Below are positions 48,095 through 60,200 of a stretch of 64,000 nucleotides of DNA, piece after piece. Position 1 is the stretch's first letter. Each line of letters starts with the position of its first letter. The stretch comes from Cannabis sativa (lineage: Eukaryota; Streptophyta; Magnoliopsida; Rosales; Cannabaceae): assembly GCF_029168945.1 (NCBI RefSeq), contig NC_083604.1, positions 73,424,211-73,488,210 of the forward strand, given 5' to 3'. Below the pieces are notes generated by a model that saw only the letters and a program-made list of their open reading frames with translations, made no database searches and was not told where the DNA came from. The position numbers and the translations under genes are program-made.

Positions 48095-49275
48095 GGGCAT
48101 TTTACATAAATGTATACATTTTTTTAAATAATTACAAAAAATGTGCAAAAAAACACAATTTTAAAAATTCACATATTTGAAAACATATTTACAAAATTTC
48201 ATACAAATACTTAATTAAATTATAATAGATATATTAATGATTCAACTTTCTATATTTAGATTTGTATAACTATTTTCTTATTATGTTTTGTTGTGTATGG
48301 TATTGTAATATTTTTTTAATATTGCTTATATGTTTTTAGTGTTTTTTTTTTTAAATTTATATATGTTTTTGTTAAACTTGATGGGTTGTTTTTGTTTATT
48401 TTTTTAATGTATTTTTTTGGTGGAAGAATTATTCATGCTTCATCTATAAATGTCTTTTTTTTTTTTAGTATTTTTATCTTTGTTAGTTGTTTTTTTTCTT
48501 TTGTTTTTTTGTGGTGTTTCTTATTATGTTTTGTTGTGTATCGCATTGTAATATTTTTTTAATATTGTTTATTTGTTTTTAGTGTTTTTTTTTTCAAATT
48601 TATATATGTTTTTGTTAATCTTGATGGGTTGTTTTTGTTTATTTTTTTAATTTATTTTTTTGGTGGAAGAATTATTCATGCTCCATCTATAAATGTCATT
48701 TTTTTGGTATTTTTATCTTTGTTAGTTGTTTTTTTTCTTTTGTTGTTTTGTGGTTTTTTTTATTATGTTTTGTTGTGTATCATGTTGTAATATTTTTTTA
48801 ATATTGTTTATTTGTTTTTAGTATTTTTTTTTTAATTTATATATGTTTTTGTTAAACTTGATGAGTTGTTTTTGTTTATTTTTTTAATGTATTTTTTTCA
48901 CTTTTTATTATTAATTTAAAACTGTTTATTATTTTTAATCGTTAATTATTTTTTTATCTTATATTTAAAATATTACATCTGTATATTTTAAATATTATTG
49001 TTTATAATTAGAATCTTATTATGTTTTTTAATTATTAATATATAAATTTTGTTAATTAGTAGGCTTATTCATTAATACCATATCAATTAGTCATAAAAAA
49101 TAGTTATACAAATATAAATATAGAAAGTTGAATCATTAATATATCTATTATAATTTAATTAAAAATATGTATGAATTTTTGTAAATATATTTTTAAATGT
49201 GTACATTTTTAAAATTGTATTTTTTTTGCACATTTTTTGTAATATAATTGTTTTTGTTGTACACGAAAAAACCCC
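48095..49275. mobile_element. MULE-like TIR element, second copy of the 32532 family
   Basis: Perfect 9-bp duplication TAATTTCAT (48086-48094 and 49276-49284). The left end GGGCATTTTACATAAATGTA is identical to that at 32532. The inverted right end GGGGTTTTTTCGTGTACAAC is followed by ATTACAAAAAATGTGCAAAA. It is 1181 bp, with no coding capacity. Confidence 0.88.
48278..48900. repeat. Tandem array, unit about 241 bp, 2.6 copies
   Basis: TTATTATGTTTTGTTGTGTA recurs near 48278, 48520 and 48760. Each is followed by TGTAATATTTTTTTAATATT and ATATATGTTTTTGTTAA. The array forms the core of the element at 48095-49275. Confidence 0.85.
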
Positions 49276-49284
49276 TAATTTCAT

Positions 49285-50833
49285 CTTTTCCTTTTCCTTT
49301 GCGTGTCTTCGTTTCTTTCTCCTACGTACGTACGTCACCTTGTCATTGTGTAGTCTCTCAGTTATCATATATTTCTTCCACTAATAAATGATTAATGAAA
49401 AAGTCATGTTATTTATTCTCAACCACAACGTGAAAAACGATCGAATATACTTACACACGCATATATATATATATAAATATATATATAGGTGTATACCGTT
49501 GTTAATTAATCACCTAGCTAGGGCTAGCTATGTCCAACAAATTAAACTACTTTTGATATAGAGGACTTTTTTCTACAATGGGGATACAATGCAACTCATT
49601 TAATTTATTAATAATTAGTGTGTGGTTTAGTTTTAGAGCTAGAAAAGGCCGGCTTTAGACTTTTACTATTACATAAATCAGTAAATGTAAATTATTATTA
49701 TATAATTTGACGAATTTGAATATAAATTCTTAAACTCTATGTGAAGCTCATGGATAAAACAAAAGAAACAAAGCACACGCTACTTGGTCACCATGCATGC
49801 ATGTTGGGGGTATATATATATATAATAAATGCAACGTCGTTAGAAACACAACAATAAGAGGTAACTTACACTCGGGACAAGTTTATATATATTATGAAAA
49901 ATGCTAAAGGATAGTGGTGGTGCCTAGCACATTCTTAGCTATGTGTCAATATCGCTGTTGGTCAAACTAAGTATCGGGTCCTATATAATTTAATATAATA
50001 ACTTTTAGGAAGTATCGCTAGCCAATCGCAACGCGACATGTCGAGAAGGTGTTAGACACTACTGGTGCCCAATAACAATGCTCATATATTATTATGTATA
50101 ATCCTAATTAAGAAGCTTGATAGCACTAGCTAGCTATACTAGAATAAGAATAATCAAGATATAATGTGTTGGTACGTAACTAATTAATTAATTACTCCTC
50201 GAGCTAGGTGATGATCTAAATAAATATTGAAGGTTTAATTATAGTAATAGCACAATAATGATTTAGCTCATTGTTGGTTTATATATAGTTAAATTAATGA
50301 ATATTGGTTGAGATATTAGATAATATTTAATTTTTAATTTAATTTTGTTTGATAGATAGATATATTTTAATCACAGAGATGTCTTAAATAAAAAAAAAAT
50401 ATAAATAGATATATTTTTTAAGAATATAAATTGAAAGAAAAAACTTGGTACAATTAAAAATATAAATTTTATATAAAATACAAAATTATTAAAATAGAAT
50501 GTCCATATAAATTTTTGAAATATAAATAAAAACTTTCATAATATATAATATGTATCGATAAATCAATTTTTTTTTTTTTTTGGAGTTTAATGAATATATC
50601 ATTTTCAATGATTGGTAATTTTACAGTTATACTAAAATAACACGCATCTATGGCTGCCAATCCTGACTTGGCCAAATTAGGACTCCCACACGAGAGGAGC
50701 TTCACATGTTTGCCTATAAATATATAGAAAACTGTCTACGTAGTATATATTTTTATACACATTACATACACAGCTAAATAGTTATAGTTGATATATATAT
50801 AATACTCTTTACATAATATATAATATATAATAT
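49285..50833. other. Intergenic DNA and 5' region of the lipase gene
   Basis: It contains a MITE at 49898-50083 and no other gene. The last 130 bp before the ATG are TA-rich with several TATA-like words (50790-50833), so one TATA box cannot be chosen. Confidence 0.45.
49898..50083. mobile_element. Short MITE, GGTGCC foldback family, copy 2
   Basis: GTGGTGGTGCCTAGCACATT at the left and ACTGGTGCCCAATAACAATG at the right, with AAGTATCGGGTCC and AGTATCGCTAGCCAATCG between. It lies about 750 bp upstream of the lipase start. Confidence 0.7.
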
Positions 50834-53800
50834 ATGGAGTGTGACAAGAGTTTTTCAGATAGCTATATGTTACTGAATTCAAAGGAAGTGGGTTTGTTTG
50901 ATTTAATATATATTATATATTCGAGTAAAGTGGTGAAGAAGAAGTTATTGGTTGACTCGTCTTATAAAGACGAAGAAAATTTATGCCGGCGTTGGATTAT
51001 TTTTGTATCAATTGGAGCTCAGAAGGTTTTGCATGCTCTTTCCGTACCCATGGCCATGTTTGGCTCTGCCATTGAAATGGGTTTGAATATCTTGTCAACT
51101 AACGGCAACTTCTTTAATCTCGTTCTTAATTTTATTCGAGGTTCGATCGATATCCTATATATGATTTTAATAATTCATATCTCTATAAGTAAATGATCAT
51201 TACTAATTATATATCTAATATAATAAGTTTGATTATTATATTTATGGACTTTTTATTTAAAAAAAACAAAAGAAAAAGAAAATAAAATTATTATAAACTC
51301 CTATATCAATTTAGACATATGTTTTGGAAATGATTTTTCGGACTACCCAATAATTGGTTAAGAGTGTATTCATAATTTGTTTTTGGTCAAAAACGTTTTG
51401 TAAATTGATATAGATAGACTGTTTTTCAGGTTGACGGGACAACCTAAGGACCGTTTGGGAAAAACTAAAAATTACTTTTTGAAAAAGTTATAAAAAAAAA
51501 TAGATTTGGTAAACAATTAAAAAAAAAAAATAATAACTTTTTCAAGAATATATATAAAATATAATAAAAAAATACTATAAATTATTTTTGTCAAATACAT
51601 ATAAATTTATATTTGAAAAAAAAAACTACTATTATATAAAATAAGTTTTTACATATTGTGATTATAATAGATCTTAACAACCCATAGTACTTTGAAATTT
51701 ATAATTTACCAAACACTCAACTCAGCTTTTTTCTACAATTTTGCTGTATAACTGTTTTTTCTCACAGCACAGCTAAAACTGCTTTTTCCCACAGCACAGC
51801 TGTGTCAAACATATGATGAGAGAAAAAAGAGAAATGGACTAAGATATCAGTGGTGCCTATAGAACTCTTCTACATGTTAATATCGTTATTGGTCTAATTA
51901 AGTATCGGGTTACATATAATTAAATATAATAATTTTGAAGAATTATCGCTAGCCAATTGCAAGATGACGCGTCTAGAAGGTGTCCTAAGCATTACTCATG
52001 TTTAATAGCTAGCAATGCTCGATAAAAAATATGTTGATTTAAATCAAGTTAAGATAACTATTTTGAACCAATTATATTTTCAAAACATTTATATATAGAG
52101 AGGATAATTTTAATGTAGTATCTTTAGTTTGTACCTCATGGCATGGTGTAGATTTTTTTACCAATAAAATTAAAGTCAAATAGAGGTTACATGGTATACA
52201 TATCCATGTGACATTAAAAAAAATCTTACTTTAAATTTGTGACTAAAGATAAAAATAATTGTGGCTAATTTTATATTATCATTATTGTGTTGTGACAAAA
52301 AAGTTCGTGGCTAAAAGTATTAGTCACAAAAATTATAATTTGTTATGACTAAATGTATTTTTAGTCACAATATTTATTGTGATTAAAACTAAATTAACAA
52401 CAACTTGTTACTTAATATTATGTTTTAGTCACAAGTAATTTTTTTTGTTCGGACTAAAAGTCACATTTAGTCACAAAAAATTCATGTTTTGACTAAAAAA
52501 TTGTCACAAAACAGTTTTTTGTAGTGTGATTATTGTTTATTTTTTGTTAAAAAAGTGGCTGCTTTAAAAAAAAAATTATTGAAAAAAATAGAAGGTTGCT
52601 TTATATATGTCGTGTGTGTATACATTAATGAGCTATTTTTGTTACACTAATTAGTTAATGGACTTTGTTATTTTAATTTTATTTTTTTGTTATTGAAATA
52701 AATAAATAAATATGTTAAAAGAACACATATATAATTTTAAAATGAGAAAAATATATGTTAAAATGTGTCATAAAAATTAAATTAAGTTCATAATAATGTG
52801 TTACTGAGTGTAATTTATGGCATTTGACTTAACTAAATAGTTGTGTATAAATAAGAAAAAAATGTATGAATCATAGATAGTAACATTAAAGAGAGTTTTA
52901 AAAATAGACTTAATCATGTATAGGAAAAGAAGTTTGTGTAAAATAAATTCTTAAAAATATAAAAGAGTTGTAAGTTCCTTTTTTGAAGGGAGATTCCCTT
53001 GTGGATGTAATTGACTCAATTTGATTACCAGAAATTATCTTTCTTCAAAAAATTAATAAAGCAAATTAATTTAAAAAATTATTATGGTAGAACTATATAT
53101 GGAAACAAATTGGTAGTGAAAATACTTAAGTAATTACTTATTTTTATAGTTTAACTATTAGTATTAAAAATTAATAATAACATTCGTAAATAAAATTATT
53201 TTTTGAAAATAAATAACTGTATAAAAATAATTTAAATTAATTTTTAAATAATAATAATTTAAATTAAAAAATTAATATATTTTTTAATTATTAATATTAT
53301 GTTATTTTTAAAATAAAATATATATTTAAATATATTTTTTAATTATATAATTACATGTATAATATTAAATATATTATAGTAATATTTAATATATAATTAA
53401 ATATTATTATAATAATATGTATAATATTATAATTGTACACGAGTAATGGTATCATAAAAGTATACACTTTATACTATAATAACTATATAATTTAAAATTA
53501 ATGGTTAATATTTTTTTCCTATTAATAGGAAATTTATGTTAACTCCTACAGTAATCTTGTTACATATATACATATAAAATAGGGAAATTATTCCATATAC
53601 TATTTTTTTTTAACTTTTTTTCAAATTTACGATTTGGGTTTCTAAAGTAGTTGCAGCGCTAGTTGCAATAATAGTTTTAATATACAATTTCATAAAAATG
53701 TAAAAAAAAAATTATTTTGAAATGTAAAAATAAAAAAACCCCTTTATAAACAGGTAGTAATTTTTTTTTGAAGCATGTAGTAATTTAAAAAAACCCCTTT

Positions 53801-56197
53801 ATAAAAAAACCCCTTTATAAACACGTAGTAATAAAAAAACCCCATTAAACACGTAGTAATTTAATTAGCTATGTTTGGTCTTATTTATTTATAAACAAAA
53901 TGTAAATTAATAATATTATCAATTGGGATATATGCGGTCGACATATGTTTGGCACGTGGAATGGGGCTTATTCTATTTGAACTAGTGAATTCACAGTATA
54001 AGGTAATTTGCGGTCAAAATTTTTTGAATTTTGAAGTTTGGCACGACTTCTTAAATTGAAAAATTTGCGGTCAATAATTTTGCTTTGTACTTCTGTCCAT
54101 TTGGTTTGCTAAGTACTAAATGGACTGCCACATGGTGTACAGAAATGTACACGTGGTAAATTTTGATTGGTCCATCTAATATTGATGATATAAATATTAA
54201 AAAAATTATACTTTTAATAAAAATAAAATTTGTGACTAAAAATAAAAATTGTGCGACTAATTATAATAAAAATTATTATTCTTACATTATGACTTAAAGT
54301 TTCGTGGCTAAAAATATTAGTTACAAAAATTAATTATAATTTGTTGTGACTTAAAGTATGTTAGTCGTCATAATATTTATTGTAACTAAAATTAAATTAT
54401 TGATAATATATCTAAATACTATATTTTAATATAAATAATTTTTTGTTGTGACTAAAGAATTGTAAATTTTTGTTTGTAGTGATTTATATATATACACGAC
54501 TTACATATACCAATTCGTGTTATTTATTCTTCGTTATTATTTAATAATGCTTCCAATTTCATTTTAAAGAAAAAAATACCAATCTGCATGGTTAGTACTT
54601 AGTTGGGAGTGTGTGTTAATTATATTATATATTTTCCGAGTCAATTTATAATAATGTATAGTTGTTTTTGACAAAATAAAATTAATATACAATTTTATTT
54701 ATTAGAAGAAAATGGAAAAAGGTGGTGACACTTACCTTTAAACTCTTAAAGGTATTACGGATACTATAAAGTGAAAAGAATCTGGTTTCAAAAAAATAAA
54801 ATTAAAAGAATCATACAAAAGATAATAAATTAAGATTTTTGTTTAAATATAAGACAAGATTATATTACTAGAAACTTCATTTTTGGTGCCTACTACTTTT
54901 GTATATATATATTCCTATATTAATTGAAATAGAGTCTTCAATATGTATATATTTTGGTTATATATATTAAACTAGGGAACTAAGCCGCGCTTCGCGCGGT
55001 GTTGTTCAACTTTTATAATTTTTATGTATATATATTATATTAAATGATATAATTTAAAATATAACATTTTCATGTGTATATTATAAACAAATTAATAGTG
55101 TTGAAAGTAAAAATATAATTTGCTATTTTAAAATATATTAAAAAAAAGTGAAGATTTTGTGATAAATATTATCGTTATAATTATTAAAAAAAAATTATTT
55201 TATGGTTATTTTTTCGTATTTTTTATTTCATAAATTTATATTCTAATAAATAGTTGTTAATATTTTTACTAAATGAGTAAAAATATTAAAAATTATGATC
55301 ATTTGTTATTTTCTAATTATATTTTCGAACAAAAGTTAGTGTAAGAATACCTTATTTATAGTTTAGAAATATATTAATTATGTAGTTCTTAATCCATATA
55401 AGATTTTTACAAATAATAATAATAATAAATTTTACTAAGAAGTCATATTTTTCAACATCTACAAATATATAAAATAAACTAAATTAACTAAAATTCTTTT
55501 AATAGTAAAAATGGATCAAAATATAGAAGGATGTCACCTGATTTTCTTTAGTGTTTTCTTTTATATTTATATATAGATATAGATGATTTTTTTATTAAAA
55601 TAATGATTTTTTTCAATTTAAAATATTTTACAAAGATTAAAAAATGAAAAAATATGTGTAAATAAATAATATCTGTTATTCACATATTTGATGAAATATA
55701 TATAACTTAAAAGTTTAACATTCACAAAGTCTCATATCACAGAAATATATATAAAAAATATATATTTAAGGTGTCTTATTATTCTAATAAATATCGTATA
55801 TTAATAAACCATTATAGTTTTAACTATTTAAATAAAATTAAAATAAATAATTATAAGAGATTAATTTTTATATGAAAAATAAAATTAAATGATTTTTTTA
55901 TAATTATTTATAACCTACATAGATAAAACTTAAATAGTTTTGAAACAATGTGGGACTTTTAGTTTGTTTGTGTGGTTTGGTTTAAAAAAAAAATAGGAAA
56001 ATATGTTAGAAAATAAGAAAAATAGGAAGAAAAAATTATAAAATGATACATAAACTCTTATTGTGTTTTCTTTTGTTAAAATAATTTATATATTTTCTGT
56101 CCATATTTTTTTGAATAAAAGTTAGTGTAAGAATACTTTGTTTATAGTTTAGAAGTATATTAATTATGTAGTTCTTAATTCATGTGAGATTTTCACA

Positions 56198-56228
<31 letters not shown>

Positions 56229-57243
56229 TACTAAGAAGTCATATTTCTCAATATCTATAAATATATAAAATAAACTAAATTTACTAAAATTCTTTTTATA
56301 GTAAAAATATATTAAAATATTGTAGGATGCCACCTCATTTTCTTTAGTGTTTTCTTTTATATACATATTGATTTATTTGTTAAAAACTGATTTTTTTTTT
56401 TAATTTAAAAATTTTGCAAAGATTGAAAAATGTAAAAATATGTGTAAATAAATAATATCTATCATTTACATATTTGATGAAATATATATAACTTAAAAGT
56501 TTAACATTCATAATAGTCTCATATCAAAGAAGTATATATAAAAAAGATATATTTAAGGTGTCTTATTATACTAATAAATATCATTTATTAATATATTAAT
56601 ATAGTTTTAATTATTAAATAAAATTAAAATAAAGAATTATAAGAAAATAATTTTTATACGAAAAAATAATTAAATGATTTTTTTTTATAATTATTTTAAA
56701 ATTAACAAAGATTGAAAAATGCAAAAATATATTCTGCATTCACTTTAAAAAAATTACAATGGGTAAGATTAAGTTCACCAATCACCCACATAGAAAATAA
56801 TTACTATATTTTTTATATGTCAAGTTAATTAAAGATCTTTTTTTATAATTATTTTAAACTTGACAAATATTGAGAAGTACAAAAATATATTTTGTATTCT
56901 TTTCAGAAAAAAAAAATAAAAAAATTGAGACTAATTAGGCAAAATAAAAACTTGAGTAAGAAATTAATCAATCACCCATAAAAAAAATAATATTTTTTGG
57001 ATAAAGGAAAGTATTGTAATAAGAATATTATTTATAACCTACATAGATAAAACCTAAACAGTTTTTAAACTATGTGGGACTTTTAGTTTGTTTGTGTGGT
57101 TTAGTTTTCAAACAAAATAAGAAAAATGTGTTAGAAATTAAGAAAAATAGGAAGAAAATTTTAAAAGTTAGTGTAAGAATACTTTGTTTATAGTTTAGAA
57201 GTATATTAATTATGTAGTTCTTAATTCATGTGAGATTTTCACA

Positions 57244-57283
<40 letters not shown>

Positions 57284-60200
57284 TACTAAGAAGTCATATT
57301 TCTCAATATCTATAAATATATAAAATAAACTAAATTTACTAAAATTCTTTTTATAGTAAAAATATATTAAAATATTGTAGGATGCCACCTCATTTTCTTT
57401 AGTGTTTTCTTTTATATACATATTGATTTATTTGTTAAAAACTGATTTTTTTTTTTTTAATTTTAAATATTTTGCAAAGATTGAAAAATGTAAAAATATG
57501 TGTAAATAAATAATATCTATCATTTACATATTTGATGAAATATATATAACTTAAAAGTTTAACATTCATAATAGTCTCATATCAAAGAAGTATATATAAA
57601 AAAGATATATTTAAGGTGTCTTATTATACTAATAAATATCATTTATTAATATATTAATATAATTTTAATTATTAAATAAAATTGAAATAAAGAATTATAA
57701 GAAAATAATTTTTATACGAAAAAATAATTAAATGATTTTTTTTATAATTATTTTAAAATTAACAAAGATTGAAAAATGCAAAAATATATTCTGCATTCAC
57801 TTTAAAAAAATTACAATGGGCAAGATTAAGTTCACCAATCACCCACATAGAAAATAATTACTATATTTTTTATATGTCAAGTTAATTAAAGATCTTTTTT
57901 TATAATTATTTTAAACTTGACAAATATTGAGAAGTACAAAAATATATTTTGTATTCTTTTCAGAAAAAAAAAATAAAAAAATTGAGACTAATTAGGCAAA
58001 ATAAAAACTTGAGTAAGAAATTAATCAATCACCATAAAAAAAAAATATATTTTTTGGATAAAAGAAAGTATTGTAATAAGAATATTATTTATAACCTACA
58101 TAGATAAAACCTAAACAGTTTTTAAACTATGTGGGACTTTTAGTTTGTTTGTGTGGTTTAGTTTTCAAACAAAATAAGAAAATGTGTTAGAAATTAAGAA
58201 AAATAGGAAGAAAATTTTATAAAATGACACATAAACTCTTCTTGTCCTTTCCTTTATATTATATATAGATATTTTGATAGGTCACACAGTGCATTTACTT
58301 GTAGTAGTTACGTATACAATACATGTTTACGGATAGAAAAATGCAAAAAAGCATTCCCGGTATAATAATAGTTAATCAATAATTTCATTGTAGTCAAATG
58401 AATAATTATGAGCATGGCTGTTAATTATTAGTGGTGCTTAGCATTTTTTAGACATGTCACTTTACGATTAATTAACAATATTTAGTTGGACCAATAATAA
58501 TATTGACGCATACGTAGGAAAGAACTATGCAGCACTAATGCCCTTTAACATTTCTCAATAATTATACATGAGTATTGCTATTAGGCACCAGGGATGCCTA
58601 GCGTCTTCTTGACATGTCGTATTGTGATTGGCTAGCAATACTCCTTAAAATTATAATATTAAATTATATGAGACCCGATACTTAATTGGACTAATAACAA
58701 TATTAACACATAAGAAGGTGATAAGCACCGTTAGTGTCCGTTAACATTTTTCATTATACATGTATAGCTAGACAAAGTCAAAGTTAAAAATATTGACCAT
58801 CATCTTTTGTATAGGTAGTAGTAGGTGTATTATTATAATTTAATTTACACGTACAGGAAAGGTAGTTATTCCAGAGAGAGGATCAGCAAGTTTCAAGTCG
58901 GTGATCGCAAATCTTGAGTGGCGAGTGAGGCTTGACCCTTCCATCAAACATGGAGATCCACGCTATAATGCAGCTCTCTCTATCATGGCTTCCAAGATCT
59001 CCTACGAGAATCAACCCTTCATCCAAAACGTTCTTACTCACAATTGGAAGGTATATATATATTGATCATATATTAACACAGAACAACAATACAACCTAAT
59101 TAAGAGCACCTTAAATTAAAAGAGGCCTGCAATGTTCTATTACAGCTCTTCAAGTTAAACTCTATCATTTTGTGACTTTTTTTTTTTTTGGACATTATGC
59201 CTTTAATTCTAAACATTACATCAACTTTAATTTTCTTTACAATAGAGTCAATTGTATAAATTTTCAAATTCCAAAAAGTTTCATTCCTATTGCTCCAAAC
59301 ATGATATAGCATAGCTGCCAAAGAAGCAAAGCAAACTTGTTTCCAAAATCTTGGGAATTGTTTAGTTTCATAACTTAAAAATTATTTTTAATTTTAAAAA
59401 TTAATAGGGGTCATATGGCTAAATTTTTTAAAAACTGAATTTTAAAAAATTAGAAAACAAAAAACATTAAAATATTATTTTCTATTTTCAAAAATAATTT
59501 ATTTTTGTCTAATATATTATATTTTACATTTTCGCCCACATACCTAAGCCCGGACACCAGAACTCGAACCCAGACTTGAAAATCGACTTGGACCCGAACT
59601 GGGACCCTGAACTGGACCAGACCCGGGTGCTGTCCAAAACCTGAACCCGAACCAAGACCCAGACACGAACCACGAGCCCATACCTTAGATTCGGACCTGG
59701 ACCCAGACCTAAACCCGGACCCGAATCTGGACTCGAACTAGGACCAAAACCCAAACCCTATACCCAGACCAAGACCTAGACAAGGACTCAAAATCGAACC
59801 ACGGACCTAGCCCTGGGTCCGGGGTCCAGGGTATTAGGGTCTGGACGTTCTAGGTCTGGTTTTGAGTACCGTTCTGGGTCGAGTTCGGGTATGGGTTCGA
59901 GGTTCGGAGTCTGGGGTTTGGGTCTAGGTCTAGGTCATGGCTCTGGCGTTCGGGTCTCAGTTCGAGTCCAGGTTTGGGTCCGTGTCTCGGTGTGGATTGG
60001 GGTTGGGGTTTGAATTCGGGTTCGGGTCTAGGTCTGGGTTTGGGGTAGCATAGGTTCATGTCATGGTATGGACTAAAATATTGATTTTTTTTAGTAAAAA
60101 AAAATCTAAAAATATTTTTAATAAACCTCAGCCAAGCACCATTAAATTTTTAAAATGACAAAAAATTATTTTTTATTCTCACTTTTGAAAATAAAATTCT

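Larger units (their letters stand above)
54972..58269 (-). mobile_element. Non-autonomous Helitron in lipase intron 1
   Basis: On the minus strand it starts TCTATATATAATATAAAGG (5' end at 58269) and ends with the hairpin CCGCGCGAAGCGCGG, nine bases, then CTAG (3' end at 54972). The flanking host bases are A and T with no target duplication. TC start, a GC-rich hairpin about 10 nt before CTRR, and A/T insertion are the three structural hallmarks of Helitrons. It is 3298 bp and about 80 percent A+T. There is no Rep/helicase gene. The interior is built of three diverged tandem units. Confidence 0.85.

Noticed and set aside
54971..58270. Reading the three tandem units as a satellite array or as LTRs
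   Set aside because: There are no TG/CA ends or short target duplication. The unit set is enclosed by Helitron ends and has only three copies.
59524..60059. Gly/Pro- and Pro/Arg-rich frames
   Set aside because: They are direct products of the CCCGAACCCAGAC-type minisatellite in a MITE.
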